From assembly GCA_015061525.1 (NCBI GenBank), contig SUWK01000001.1:1-64000 (forward strand): DNA of 64,000 bases, given 5' to 3'. This document shows, piece by piece, positions 1 to 8,524 of this stretch. Every line of letters starts with the position of its first letter. The stretch's first letter is position 1. The position numbers were made by a program, and so were the translations under genes. The stretch comes from Lentisphaerota bacterium. GTDB taxonomy: Bacteria > Verrucomicrobiota > Lentisphaeria > Victivallales > Victivallaceae. The notes under the pieces are model-generated. The model ran no database searches, was not told the DNA's origin, and was given only the letters and a program-made list of their open reading frames with translations.

Positions 1-108
1 GCTATTTCAACAATGGAAGAGTATCTTTAAGGCTAAACGGAATGAGCCCGGTTGAATTCCGAGCCCATTCCATGTAATTAATCCGTCCAATTTTTTGGGG
101 TCACATCA
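1..108 (+). mobile_element. 3' end of an IS3-family insertion sequence
   Basis: The window opens inside a transposase C-terminus (see the CDS at 3-77). About 30 bases past its stop is a G-rich stretch, GGGGTCACATCA near 97-108, placed where the terminal inverted repeat of IS3-type elements normally lies. The other end and most of the transposase are outside the window, so the inverted repeat and target duplication cannot be checked. The exact outer boundary is an estimate. Confidence 0.6.
3..77 (+). CDS. IS3-family transposase, C-terminal end only (cut by window start)
   Basis: Reading from base 3 gives 24 codons and a TAA stop, too short for the ORF track. The peptide YFNNGRVSLRLNGMSPVEFR matches the characteristic C-terminus of IS3/IS150-type OrfB transposases, where a Y-N-x-x-R...L-x-G-x-S/T-P-x-x-(Y/F)-R pattern closes the rve (DDE) integrase domain. 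In the family this enzyme cuts and joins IS ends through a circular intermediate. Catalytic residues lie upstream, outside the window, so whether the copy is intact is unknown. The assignment rests only on this C-terminal signature. Confidence 0.7.
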   Translation, partial: YFNNGRVSLRLNGMSPVEFRAHSM

Positions 109-147
109 AGTTTGAGGGGAGGGAAACTCAGTGTCCCGCCCCTCTCC

Positions 148-332
148 GCTTTCTTTCGCAAGAAAGAAAGCTTGGCAAAGAAAGCGAACCGTCGCGCCGC
201 TCCGCTGTCGCGGCTTGATCGACGCTTTTTTGGAAAAAAGCTTGGCAAAAAACTCAGTGGAGTAACATCCGCGTGAATGTTTCTTTCGCAAGAAAGAAAG
301 TTTTGCAAAAAAACTCAATAGAGTAACACCCT
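148..332. repeat. Array of three related hairpins
   Basis: Three copies of a degenerate unit follow one another. Each starts with a perfect or near-perfect inverted repeat: GCTTTCTTTC-GCAA-GAAAGAAAGC at 148-171, GCTTTTTT-GG-AAAAAAGC at 224-241, and TTTCTTTC-GCAA-GAAAGAAA at 280-299. The first and third have a GCAA (GNRA-type) tetraloop. Each is followed by a TTGGCAAA-like stretch, and units two and three continue with ACTCA-T-GAGTAACA. The two overlapping minus-strand ORFs listed here are low-complexity products of this repeat. The function is unknown; transcription termination at the edge of the IS or a REP-like element are both possible. Confidence 0.7.
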
Positions 333-420
333 CCACAACTTGTGCACGCAATATGTTGTCAACCTATATTGGGAACAGAGCTTTACAAAAAGAAAGCAGG
401 CAAAGAAAACTCCGGGGATT

Positions 421-613
421 GTGATTTGTCAACCAAGCCGGTACGGGTTTGATCCAACCGGCTTGTCAAGGCGTAGCTTTATGCGAAGACTGATGGATTG
501 CGGAGGAAGGTCGTGTTTTGCGACGAGTACGGTGCAGGAGCAAGGCGCGAGATTACCCACAAGGTGCCACCGCTGGTTAGATTTTTTACAAAATTCAGGA
601 CAACAACTAAAAA
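421..613. repeat. Dispersed ~190 bp repeat, copy 1
   Basis: This segment recurs at 48325-48520 with long identical blocks, starting GTGATTTGTCAACCAAGCC and ending near ACAAAATTCAGGA. Copy 1 contains a 9 bp perfect stem, CAAGCCGGT and ACCGGCTTG, around a 14-base loop, and has about 28 bases (including CTTGTCAAGGCGTAGC) that copy 2 lacks. The plus and minus ORFs drawn across it are not conserved in frame between copies, so it is treated as non-coding. It could be a MITE-like or other small interspersed element. Confidence 0.75.
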
Positions 614-645
614 TTGGAAAATATTGCAAAAAACAGTAAAAGCAT

Positions 646-674
646 TTGCCAATATCATGATTTTATGATATAAT
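646..674 (+). promoter_or_regulatory. Candidate sigma70-type promoter followed by a hairpin
   Basis: TTGCCA (646-651), a 17-base spacer and TATAAT (669-674). The predicted transcript would begin near 681 with a CCCGG...CCGGG hairpin (684-702) followed by a T-rich tract. It could drive the tiny ORF at 695-805 or a short RNA ending at that hairpin. Confidence 0.45.
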
Positions 675-694
675 CAAGTAACGCCCGGTAAATT

Positions 695-805
695 GTGCCG
701 GGTTGTTTGTTTTGTACGGGATGCTTTGATTCTCCAAAGGATGTCGCTGAAAAATGGTTGGAGGCTCTGGTTGACGGAGGTTGGGAAGTCGATGCCAAGA
801 AATAA
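695..805 (+). CDS. Possible 36-residue peptide or gene remnant
   Basis: A short open frame beginning with GTG at 695 encodes a peptide ending SPKDVAEKWLEALVDGGWEVDAKK before TAA at 803. The composition (amphipathic, acidic/basic) looks more protein-like than the surrounding repeat DNA, and a promoter-like sequence lies 21 bases upstream. There is no clear ribosome binding site and a hairpin overlaps the start. It may be a real small protein, the tail of a gene destroyed by the IS/repeat insertions, or chance. No family was recognised. Confidence 0.25.
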   Translation: MPGCLFCTGCFDSPKDVAEKWLEALVDGGWEVDAKK

Positions 806-819
806 TTTTCTGCTTGATG

Positions 820-1572
820 TTACCAGCTGATTTTCATTCCGTCAAAGGCAAATTCAAAACCATTATCCGACATCCGTTGTTCAGCTTGCGGATTCCAGAG
901 TTGGAATTTTGCCAGATGAGAGAGGATGAGTCGGGTATCGTCTTGGATCACGCCGATTTCCCGGAGAGCGTCGCGCATGATGAGCAGCATGCCGGGAGTA
1001 TTGTGTTCAAACATACGCCAGTCGTTGTCATCGCCGCAAGTGGCATCCCATACGATAGCTTGGAGGTGATGATTTTCCAAAAGGCGTTTTGCAAGAGTCA
1101 TCATCCATGCACCGTCCAACGCATAGAGAAAATCACCATCGGGAGTTTCGCAGAGATAGTGCAGAGGTTCTTCATCCGGAAAATCTCTTATTGCATGATT
1201 GGCGGGCAGGGCGGTAAATTTACAATTCTGAGCAGAGAATGATTGTCCCGGAACTAAAAGACGGGTGTTGAAGCCATCTCCAAGCTGTTGAAGTACTGAG
1301 GCATTGGCTGAAATACACAATTCCGGATTGAGTCCGGCAAGTTTGCGGATCGAATCAAAGTCACAATGATCCCAGTGCGAATGGGTTACAAGTAACTCTT
1401 TAACAGATTTTTCCGCATTATATATTTCCAGCGCACGCAATATAGTCGGCCCGATATCAAAAAGTATGGTACCGTTGAGCAGAGCCGACGAGTTGCCGGA
1501 ACCGCCTGGCTGACCGAAAAGCGAGTATTCATGCCGTCCGCCGGCAGTTCCCAAAATCAATAATTCGCTCAT
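820..1572 (-). CDS. Metallo-beta-lactamase-fold metal-dependent hydrolase
   Basis: A 250 aa cytoplasmic protein of the MBL-fold superfamily. The zinc motif HxHxDH appears as THSHWDHCD after a strand ending in LLVT, and a later DGAWM segment could supply the bridging Asp. The glycine-rich N-terminal part (LGTAGGRHEY...GGSGNSSALL) resembles RNase Z/PhnP-like members rather than true beta-lactamases. The track's longer ORF starts inside the preceding pseudopilin gene; ATG at 1572 is chosen because MSELLILGTAGG begins the fold directly. It lies downstream of the DUF4838-pseudopilin pair but is separated by a hairpin terminator. The substrate cannot be told from sequence. Confidence 0.8.
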   Translation of the reverse strand: MSELLILGTAGGRHEYSLFGQPGGSGNSSALLNGTILFDIGPTILRALEIYNAEKSVKELLVTHSHWDHCDFDSIRKLAGLNPELCISANASVLQQLGDGFNTRLLVPGQSFSAQNCKFTALPANHAIRDFPDEEPLHYLCETPDGDFLYALDGAWMMTLAKRLLENHHLQAIVWDATCGDDNDWRMFEHNTPGMLLIMRDALREIGVIQDDTRLILSHLAKFQLWNPQAEQRMSDNGFEFAFDGMKISW

Positions 1573-1592
1573 AAATAAATGATCTTTCGATT

Positions 1593-1629
1593 GAAAAAAG
1601 AGACCGGAACTATATTCAAATTCCGGTCT
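1593..1629 (-). terminator. Rho-independent terminator after the pseudopilin gene
   Basis: A perfect 9 bp stem, AGACCGGAA (1601-1609) and TTCCGGTCT (1621-1629), is followed on the minus strand by a run of T (A-run at 1594-1599 on plus). It sits between the pseudopilin stop and the hydrolase start, so it probably limits read-through into the hydrolase gene. Confidence 0.7.
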
Positions 1630-1651
1630 GAATAATATGCTAAAACAGAAA

Positions 1652-2380
1652 TCAGGGTTTCCAGTGTTTTGAGTATATTGCAGAAGCAGCACCGGCAGCA
1701 TCGGTTACAGCTCCCTGCCATGCCTGAACATTGCCGCCGAGATAGAGAACGTTCATGCCGCCATTGCCGACTTTGGCAGAGGAATCAACCACCATGCTTC
1801 CTGCAGTTGTTACCGGGTGACGGTAGGCTACACGACTGGGGGTGGTAATACCGGCAGATGGTTGATCACCGGTTCCGTCTCCGGCTTCAAGCAGCCAGAA
1901 TTTTGAACTCGGATTGGAAATTTGGGTTTCTTTTTTACTGCTTATTTCGTTGGTGGAAATATAGGAAACACCATTTTTACCACCGTAATTGTGATTCCGA
2001 TACATCGGAGTCACAGATGACGGGCAGAGGAAAAGTTCTGTCTCAAAGCTGGTTTTGAATACCGTGGGAAAATTGGTGTTCATTGCTCCGGATGATATAC
2101 CCAGATAAGGTGCAAGTTTACAGGCAAAACCGGAATTGGCAACAGAACTGAAAATACTCGGCAGCCATCCATCGTAATCCTGCAGATACATTCCGGTCGC
2201 AGTTCCCAATCCTTTCATATTACTGATGCAGCTGGTACTGCGCCCGCGCTCTCTGGCACTGTTGAGTGCCGGGAGCAATATTGCCGCCAAAATAGCGATG
2301 ATTGCAATCACAACGAGAAGTTCGATGAGGGTGAAGTCCCGGGACTTCACCACTGCGCGCAATGGTGAATGTTTTTTCAT
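1652..2380 (-). CDS. Type II secretion-type pseudopilin-like protein
   Basis: 242 aa. A short basic leader ([15 protein letters not shown]) is followed by the class III prepilin signal [20 protein letters not shown] at about residues 16-35, with Phe at the cleavage/methylation site and Glu at +5. After the helix comes [12 protein letters not shown]...[11 protein letters not shown], typical of the large DUF1559/H-X9-DG-type pseudopilin group abundant in Planctomycetes and Lentisphaerota. The C-terminal [12 protein letters not shown] resembles the H-X9-DG end motif in degenerate form. The gene starts 25 bases after the DUF4838 hydrolase stop, so the two are probably cotranscribed. The known family role is secretion or envelope display; the individual function is unknown. 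Confidence 0.85.
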   Translation of the reverse strand: MKKHSPLRAVVKSRDFTLIELLVVIAIIAILAAILLPALNSARERGRSTSCISNMKGLGTATGMYLQDYDGWLPSIFSSVANSGFACKLAPYLGISSGAMNTNFPTVFKTSFETELFLCPSSVTPMYRNHNYGGKNGVSYISTNEISSKKETQISNPSSKFWLLEAGDGTGDQPSAGITTPSRVAYRHPVTTAGSMVVDSSAKVGNGGMNVLYLGGNVQAWQGAVTDAAGAASAIYSKHWKP

Positions 2381-2405
2381 GGTAAATTCCTTTCCAGATA
2401 TATGA

Positions 2406-5039
2406 TTATTGTTCGACTATTTCGTCAACAGCACCCTGATCCCAGTAGATAAATCCTTTGGAAGATTTATCGGCATTGAGCATGATACGCATGGCGCATT
2501 TTTCCACATCAGGAGCGGTGACAACGACTGAGAGTTTCTGCCATTCCGGAGAAACTTTTACGGCTTCAAAGGCATTGAAAGATTTGTCCAGCCACGGTTT
2601 ACCCGGTGCGCTCCACGCGACGCTCAAACTTGCAACCGCCGTCGGATCGACATCTTTGGCTCTGACATAGATGGATACACGGTAGATTTTTTTCGGAACG
2701 ATCTTGTTGAATGTCGCCATGAAGGTCAGATTCTGGACAGAATTTTCCATATTCATAGCCTGGGCTCCGGATTTGTCGATCCCTTCGCCCGGAGCATACA
2801 TGAAAGTACCTTTGCTGTTTTTACGCTGCCAGGTTGACCAGTGCCCCTTATGATTGAAGAAATAATTGCCGATTCTGCGGAATTTCCGGTTTTCAGTTTC
2901 TTTCCGGAGGGTCTGCATTTTTTCATCAACGACGACTTCTTCAACTTTGATGTTGTCCCAGTAGACCTCACCCTTGGTGGAGTTCCCGGAACCGAGCATG
3001 AGCCGCATACCACACCCGGGGACGTCTGGAGCGTAGACTACCAGATTGAGTTTGCGCCAGGAGAATGAACCATCTTCATTGAGGGTATCAGAGGCATTGA
3101 ATGCCGGATCCAGCCACGGTTTTCCCGGTGCGCTCCATGCAACGGTAAGCTTAGTATAACCGGTACTGTCCATGCCTTTGGTTTTGACATATCCGGAAAC
3201 GCGGTAAACGCGCTTGGGGACTGCTTTGAGACTGGTCATAAAGACCATGTCGCGGTAGGATTTTGTCAGATTCATTGCAATTGCGCCGCTGTTATCAACG
3301 CCTTCCCCCGGAGCAAACGAGAATGTTCCTTTACTGGTATTACGCTGCCAGGTTGCCCACATTGTATTCTTTTTGTCAAAGTTGTAGAATTTGGCTTCAG
3401 TGAAATTCATTTTTTCCGCTTCTTTGCGCAGCTTGTTGTTCTTTACGTAAGTGCGGATCATCTGTTCACGGCTGGTAAAGGTTTTGCGGATATCTTCGGC
3501 GCAAGCTTTGCGCTCCGGAGTCGCCAGTTCCACGGCTTTATCCAGATATTGTTTCATTTGATCGAGCCATTCCGGTTCGACGGCATCCAGATAACCGGAG
3601 CTGCGTCCAAGATATTGACGCTGTTTTTTCTCTTTGAAGAAAGCCGTTTTGGGGACTTCTTTTTCCCAGAAATCGGAACAGCCCTGATAATATTTTTTCA
3701 GATAGGGAGCGGCTTTTTCACCGACTGCCGCTTTGCACCAGTCATCCAGCAGCGCATCGACATTTTGTTTCGGATCCCAAGTCAATTTCAAAATAAGATA
3801 GAGCATGGGACCGCTGTGCCAGTCTGCCGTGGGCAGGGCTTCTGCATAGTAGTGAACAACACCGTTTTCAGCACCCCAGCGCAGAGCTTCCGGGATGACA
3901 TTCAAACTGATTTTGGGAATCAGGAACCAACTGAGTTCCAAATAATCATACCAGCCGACTTTGGAATTATTGGCTTGTACCCACTCTTTAGTGATGCGCT
4001 GGAAATTTTTTGCCCGGTCGGGATCGGCCCAGTAGAGCAATTCATAGGTGATGTAAGGACGCAGAGAAGAGTGTATTTTCATACCTTTGGGGACTTCACG
4101 CAGACCGCTGTAAGCAAGAAAACCGAATGTTCTGCCGGGCGCGGCACATTTTTCTGCGACTGCACTTATGCAGTTGAGATAACTGCGGGAACGGTTTTCA
4201 AAACCGATGGAATCGATTTCTTTGCCATCTGTGGTGACACATTTTTCACATTCGCAGTATCTGCCGCCATCATTGACACCGAAAGAAATACTGGTGCGTT
4301 TGCTGTTTTTTGCAAATGAAGCGTTTGTTACTTTTACCAATTCATCCACAATACCGGGAGCATTGTAACAGTGCTGCCAGTAGACATTTTCGCCTTTTCC
4401 GGGAATCAGACGTTTGCCGTCGCGGATCGGGAAAAATTGCGGATGTGTTTCGGCATATTTTGCCGCCGGCAGCAAGTTGAGCATGTTGTGATGGAACCAG
4501 GAGTACTCCGGGAATGTCCACAGATCGTAGTTGAATATACCTTTGTTTTTTGCCGCCCATGCGTAATCCTGCTTCTGTTTATGGACGAGCGCAAAAGTAC
4601 GGACTTTGTACGTCGGAGCCTGCCGGATCGCTTTGGCGGGAAATGCGGGGATCCCGGTGACTTTGGGGACGTATTCTCCATTAGCTCCGCTGTAAAGCCA
4701 ACGGATCCCATAGAAACGTTCAAGAAATTCGCAGACACCATGACGGACTGCCAATGGTGTACCTCCGGCGATGACAACCTGATTTTTTGCCGGGAATTCC
4801 AGAATGAATGCTTCCGGTTCAGCAGCCATGGCGTCACGCAATTCCAAGGTGATATTAAGTCCGTCGGTGTTTTTGTTGCCCAGAATCGGTTTTTCGCCGG
4901 TACTTTTTTCCAGATACTCCTGCAGCAGATCGATTCCGCCTTTTAAGGCATTGCTGTCTGTGGCGGTCAGGGTTATCTTACCCGCCGAAACGGAAAAGAT
5001 GGTCAATACAGCTGCGAGTGCAGCTCCAAAAAATTTCAT
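2406..5039 (-). CDS. Secreted DUF4838 glycoside hydrolase-like protein with two C-terminal binding-type domains
   Basis: 877 aa with a Sec signal peptide ([20 protein letters not shown]). Residues ~21-130 look like the small alpha/beta domain that precedes the barrel in GH20/GH67-like enzymes ([14 protein letters not shown]...[19 protein letters not shown]). Residues ~130-480 form the DUF4838 region, rich in Trp/Tyr and Asp/Glu ([31 protein letters not shown]). Residues ~560-720 and ~735-877 are two homologous domains ([27 protein letters not shown]) that resemble carbohydrate-binding jelly rolls; their DNA copies are offset by 522 bases. The start has a good GGAGG site, and a LacI-type palindrome lies 76 bases upstream. 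It probably acts on a host or plant glycan outside the cytoplasm; the exact activity is unknown. Confidence 0.85.
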   Translation of the reverse strand: MKFFGAALAAVLTIFSVSAGKITLTATDSNALKGGIDLLQEYLEKSTGEKPILGNKNTDGLNITLELRDAMAAEPEAFILEFPAKNQVVIAGGTPLAVRHGVCEFLERFYGIRWLYSGANGEYVPKVTGIPAFPAKAIRQAPTYKVRTFALVHKQKQDYAWAAKNKGIFNYDLWTFPEYSWFHHNMLNLLPAAKYAETHPQFFPIRDGKRLIPGKGENVYWQHCYNAPGIVDELVKVTNASFAKNSKRTSISFGVNDGGRYCECEKCVTTDGKEIDSIGFENRSRSYLNCISAVAEKCAAPGRTFGFLAYSGLREVPKGMKIHSSLRPYITYELLYWADPDRAKNFQRITKEWVQANNSKVGWYDYLELSWFLIPKISLNVIPEALRWGAENGVVHYYAEALPTADWHSGPMLYLILKLTWDPKQNVDALLDDWCKAAVGEKAAPYLKKYYQGCSDFWEKEVPKTAFFKEKKQRQYLGRSSGYLDAVEPEWLDQMKQYLDKAVELATPERKACAEDIRKTFTSREQMIRTYVKNNKLRKEAEKMNFTEAKFYNFDKKNTMWATWQRNTSKGTFSFAPGEGVDNSGAIAMNLTKSYRDMVFMTSLKAVPKRVYRVSGYVKTKGMDSTGYTKLTVAWSAPGKPWLDPAFNASDTLNEDGSFSWRKLNLVVYAPDVPGCGMRLMLGSGNSTKGEVYWDNIKVEEVVVDEKMQTLRKETENRKFRRIGNYFFNHKGHWSTWQRKNSKGTFMYAPGEGIDKSGAQAMNMENSVQNLTFMATFNKIVPKKIYRVSIYVRAKDVDPTAVASLSVAWSAPGKPWLDKSFNAFEAVKVSPEWQKLSVVVTAPDVEKCAMRIMLNADKSSKGFIYWDQGAVDEIVEQ

Positions 5040-5114
5040 TACTTACCTCCATTGACACTGAAAAGTTTTTCGTTTACAAGAATTTTTTTTCGATACGAAC
5101 AAAATGGAAATCCG

Positions 5115-5126
5115 GAAACGCGTTTC
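5115..5126. promoter_or_regulatory. Perfect palindrome resembling a LacI/GalR-family operator
   Basis: GAAACGCGTTTC is a perfect 12-base palindrome with the central CpG typical of LacI/GalR operators. It lies 76 bases upstream of the DUF4838 gene start and about 215 bases upstream of the transporter promoter. By family precedent a sugar-responsive repressor could bind here. No lacI-type gene is in the window. Confidence 0.5.
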
Positions 5127-5341
5127 GGCAAATCTACCTCCATCGACTGCCGCTTATGTTATTTTGAAAAGTGTTAAAATTATCACGTTGATGGAAAAGA
5201 TAGCATAGCAACGGATATTTTTCAAGTGATTAAAGAAAAAAAAATGATAAAAAAAATCAAACGGCTTTTGCTTCAGTGGAAGAACAGCTCATCGGAGTGA
5301 ATAAATATTTGCAATTTATACGGAATTTTAATAAAAACAGA

Positions 5342-5370
5342 TTGCAATTATATAGAAAGTAATGTATATT
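5342..5370 (+). promoter_or_regulatory. Promoter of the MFS transporter gene
   Basis: TTGCAA (5342-5347), a 17-base spacer and TATATT (5365-5370), giving a leader of about 45 bases with AAGGAG just before the ATG at 5423. It matches the -10 form seen repeatedly in this window. Confidence 0.6.
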
Positions 5371-5422
5371 TTCCCCGGATAATTGTTAAAAATACCAAAT
5401 GTGACAATAAGGAGATGTTCAG

Positions 5423-7306
5423 ATGGGTAAAGAAAAGAAAATTTATGAATGCGGTACATTAAAATATTCTTTGTCCGGAGTAATTTTGACAATCGGTCTG
5501 TTGATGCTTGGATTTTTCAGCATGCGTTTTTCTGCAAATATAGTCGGGTTGGTTTCTTTGCGGTTGAAATTTCTGCAGGCATCCGATATGACGATCGCCT
5601 TTGTTATGAGTACGATCGGCGGAGTATTCAATATGATCGTCTGTCCGACAGTCAGTTTCAAAAGTGACCGTTACCGTGGCAAACGCTGGGGCCGACGAAT
5701 CGTTTTTATTATCGGTACGCTGCCGATGATGTGTCTGAGTATGCTTGGATTCGCTGCCTCCGGTCCTGTGGGAAATTTTCTTGCATCGGTATTGAAACCA
5801 TTGGGAGAGTTTGCTCCTGCGACCATAACGATTTTGATTATCGGTATCGTGATGGTATTTTACCAGTTTTTTTACATGTTTGTCGGTTCGGTCATATACT
5901 ACATATATAATGACGTGATTCCGACTCAATTCCTTGCCCGTGCTGTCGGTATGGTACAGGTTGCCGGAACAGCGGCGGCTACAGTATTCAACTTTTTCTT
6001 TTTCAAACATGCCAATACCCACTTTGCATGGCTGCTGATTTTGGGAGCGGTGGTGTACTTTTTCGGCGTCGGTGCGATGTGTTTGCTTATAAAAGAACCG
6101 AAATTGCCGCCCCTGACAGAAGAAGAAAAGAGTCAGAGCCGTGGTTTTTCGGGGATCTTCACTTTTATGAAAGAGAGTTTTTCCCATCGTTTCTACTGGT
6201 ATAACACGCTGGCATCAACTTTCTGGTCAGTGGGAATCGGGGTTATCGGTACTTTTCTGGTTTTCTACTATATGTCGTTGGGAATGTCTTTAGAGGATAT
6301 CGGCAAGCTGAATGGCATTTCCGGTCTTGTCGGTTTGTTCATCGGTTTGGGTATGGCATTGGTCGGAGCATTTCTGATTGACCGTTGGCATCCGGTGCGG
6401 GTGAATATTTATACGGTTCTGTTTCAATCAATTCTGGTGCTTGTTTTCGGGAAATGGATCTTTTGTTCTCCCGGGACGAACGTCGTATTTGTTGTGATGC
6501 TTGCCAGTCTTATCGTCAATATGGTTGTTACCAATATTTCCGGTCTTTCCGGAATGCCGATGCTGATCCGGACTTTGCCGAAATCCCGTTTCGGACAGTT
6601 CTGCTCTGCCAACGCTATGGTCAGATCGCTCTTTGTTCTGGCTGGCGGATTGTTGTTGGGTGTGTGTATTGATGTCGCCAGAAAAATTATCGGCGGAGAT
6701 TACTTCGTGTATCGTTTGATTTGGGTATGGAGGTTTATTTTCGGTGGTATCGGTATGATATTTTATCTGCTTACTTACCGGGAGTATCTGAAACTTGGCG
6801 GCGAGTTGAATTTCAAAGCTCCGGCACCTTGGTCACCGGAAAAGTGGGAGCAGTTGGATAACACTCCGTCCTGCGGAATAACCCGCAACGCGTTAAAATT
6901 GGCGATTTACGGTTGGGATGCGCTTGTCGGAGCGTATGCGCTCTTTACAGTCGGGGTACTGTTGTATTGCAGATCTTTCACTTTCGGAATTTGGTGTTTG
7001 CCGGTAATGGCGGTTACTGTTATCGCCTGGTTGTTGCTGCGTTTGTCTGTTTGGAGCCGGATGCCGGCTGTTGGAGAAAAGGTTTTCGGCGGAGTTATTC
7101 ACCCCGGAGTTCTGGCTATCGGTGCATTGATGCAAGTGCTGCTGCTGGTTTGCGGTGTAATACAGACGATTATGCTTTTTAAGGAATCGCTTTTTGTCTG
7201 CAGTTATATGTGGGGCATCGAGATATTCATTCTGCTTGCTGATATTGTATTGTTGTGGGTAGGCAACCGTATTGAGCGCACCAAACCAGAAGAAACAGAT
7301 AATTGA
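5423..7306 (+). CDS. MFS / GPH-type sugar transporter
   Basis: A 627 aa integral membrane protein with at least twelve hydrophobic segments. The loop after helix 2 carries SDRYRGKRWGRR, the D-x-x-(R)-x-x-x-G-R-R signature of the major facilitator superfamily, in the form typical of glycoside-pentoside-hexuronide:cation symporters and SLC45-like sugar carriers. It is longer than the usual 450-500 aa; the extra ~150 residues at the C-terminus (after about residue 480) contain further membrane segments. A strong AAGGAG precedes the start. Being divergent from the DUF4838 hydrolase, and upstream of a gene with an NPCBM-like domain, it probably imports the released sugar. The substrate is unknown. 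Confidence 0.8.
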   Translation: MGKEKKIYECGTLKYSLSGVILTIGLLMLGFFSMRFSANIVGLVSLRLKFLQASDMTIAFVMSTIGGVFNMIVCPTVSFKSDRYRGKRWGRRIVFIIGTLPMMCLSMLGFAASGPVGNFLASVLKPLGEFAPATITILIIGIVMVFYQFFYMFVGSVIYYIYNDVIPTQFLARAVGMVQVAGTAAATVFNFFFFKHANTHFAWLLILGAVVYFFGVGAMCLLIKEPKLPPLTEEEKSQSRGFSGIFTFMKESFSHRFYWYNTLASTFWSVGIGVIGTFLVFYYMSLGMSLEDIGKLNGISGLVGLFIGLGMALVGAFLIDRWHPVRVNIYTVLFQSILVLVFGKWIFCSPGTNVVFVVMLASLIVNMVVTNISGLSGMPMLIRTLPKSRFGQFCSANAMVRSLFVLAGGLLLGVCIDVARKIIGGDYFVYRLIWVWRFIFGGIGMIFYLLTYREYLKLGGELNFKAPAPWSPEKWEQLDNTPSCGITRNALKLAIYGWDALVGAYALFTVGVLLYCRSFTFGIWCLPVMAVTVIAWLLLRLSVWSRMPAVGEKVFGGVIHPGVLAIGALMQVLLLVCGVIQTIMLFKESLFVCSYMWGIEIFILLADIVLLWVGNRIERTKPEETDN

Positions 7307-7330
7307 TCAGTTTTTCAGGGGGGAATTGTT

Positions 7331-8524
7331 ATGCCCAATGCAGCGACTCATTCTGTGATCACCCGCGCCGCACTGGATTTGCAGCCTTTCCCGGTTAAAG
7401 AAAATACTGCACTGATAGCAGATTACTGCAATTATCCGGATCGAGCAGAATGCTGTGATTACGATCTGATTACCGATGGAGTGTCATTTCATTATCTGCC
7501 GGATGTTTCATTAAATGAACTTTACCGTTACTGGCTGCGGGAAAATGGCAGATTGAAACATCGAGTCCCATTTGTAAATGAACACTTTGAACACTGTTAT
7601 AATGGTTTTACACATTATATTTCCAGAACTGTTGAATATTTCCGCAGAAAAGAAAACGAAGAAGCACGCAAATATCTCGGATGGCTGCTGCATGTTTTGG
7701 AAGATGGTGTTTTCGGATTGCATGCCCTTGAGGGATTTCTCGGCAGTGACCCCTTTATTCTTGACCGCCTGACCGGAAATAATGTTTCTGATATTTTGGC
7801 AGCTATCGCATTGAAAGAAGCTTTGCCGATTCCGGAATATACCCCCCGATTGCTCGGGTGTTCGATTGCTGAATCTGTTATGCTTCTTTATGCCGGATTT
7901 TGCCGTTATTCGGCAGATTCACGACAGTGCTGCTACCGGTACGCTGTTGACAAACTTGCCGGGAAAGATGCAGAAGCGGAACTTGAAGTGAAAAAGATGT
8001 TTGAGAATGCGGTAAAGCTTTGTGCGGATGTCATATTTACCGTGTTTATGCTGGCTGAAAACAGCGAATTATCCGGGCGGGAATATTTGAAATTGACCGA
8101 ACTTGAACCGTATGAATTTCCTTTCGGCGGCTGTAACGGCTACCGTTACCGCCGGTATTCTATTGATTGTGCGTTGGATAATGACCATGTCCCAATTCCG
8201 CTGAAAATTGGCAGCCGAGTGTATGCTGACGGTATTGCATTTGCGGCTCACCATGAGGGTGCATTGCGTTACCGGATGGGGCAGGGGGTGTTCCGGCATT
8301 TTTCTTGTGCAATCGGGCTTCATCCGGATCTTTCAATGGAAAAAGATGTAATATTGGACATAATCAATGACGGTAAAATCATTGACAAGATCGTTCTGAA
8401 TAAAGAACATTCAGAAGAGGGACTTTTCATAACTGATCCGGTCAATGATTTCGGAATAGCATTTCACTGTTCTCCGACTTCCGGAGAGGTTGTGGTCATC
8501 GGCGAACCGCGTCTTTATCGCTGA
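7331..8524 (+). CDS. PLC-like helical protein with C-terminal NPCBM-like domain
   Basis: 397 aa with no signal peptide. The N-terminal half (to ~260) is helical, with spaced His/Asp residues (ATHSVITRAAL, YCNYPD, HYLPD) and LGWLLHVLEDGVFGLHALEG. The HxxxDxxxxxH pattern is reminiscent of zinc-dependent phospholipase C/S1-P1 nuclease folds. Residues ~280-397 (IGSRVYADGIAFAAHHEG...FSCAIGLHPDLSMEKDVILDIINDGKII) look like an NPCBM carbohydrate-binding domain, a family often attached to glycosidases. It starts 24 bases after the transporter gene behind a GGGGGG-rich ribosome binding site, so the two are likely cotranscribed. It ends directly against the stop of the opposite-strand lipoprotein gene. 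The pairing of these domains is unusual; no enzymatic role can be assigned. Confidence 0.6.
   Translation: MPNAATHSVITRAALDLQPFPVKENTALIADYCNYPDRAECCDYDLITDGVSFHYLPDVSLNELYRYWLRENGRLKHRVPFVNEHFEHCYNGFTHYISRTVEYFRRKENEEARKYLGWLLHVLEDGVFGLHALEGFLGSDPFILDRLTGNNVSDILAAIALKEALPIPEYTPRLLGCSIAESVMLLYAGFCRYSADSRQCCYRYAVDKLAGKDAEAELEVKKMFENAVKLCADVIFTVFMLAENSELSGREYLKLTELEPYEFPFGGCNGYRYRRYSIDCALDNDHVPIPLKIGSRVYADGIAFAAHHEGALRYRMGQGVFRHFSCAIGLHPDLSMEKDVILDIINDGKIIDKIVLNKEHSEEGLFITDPVNDFGIAFHCSPTSGEVVVIGEPRLYR

Larger units (their letters stand above)
5040..5422. other. Divergent intergenic region between hydrolase and transporter genes
   Basis: 383 bases with no credible gene. It holds the ribosome binding site and LacI-like operator of the minus-strand DUF4838 gene and the promoter of the plus-strand transporter. 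The middle (about 5180-5290) is A/T-rich, and I see no further defined signal in it. I could not find a convincing -35/-10 pair for the minus-strand gene. Confidence 0.8.

Noticed and set aside
78-351. Minus-strand ORFs of 76 and 81 aa
   Set aside because: Translations of the hairpin array (FFAKLSFLRKK-type repeats); no start signals and no protein-like conservation.
421-613. Integron attC site or tRNA-like structure
   Set aside because: GTTAGAT near the right end fits the attC R' core, but the left end lacks the matching RYYYAAC core, and there is no integrase or cassette array. GGTTTGATCC resembles a T-loop, but no acceptor, D or anticodon arm can be folded.
340-639. 99-aa plus ORF and 66-aa minus ORF over repeat copy 1
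   Set aside because: The second copy of the repeat has indels that break both frames, so neither is conserved.
3549-4319. 256-aa plus-strand ORF inside the DUF4838 gene
   Set aside because: Antisense shadow; the minus-strand gene has a signal peptide, domains and a ribosome binding site.
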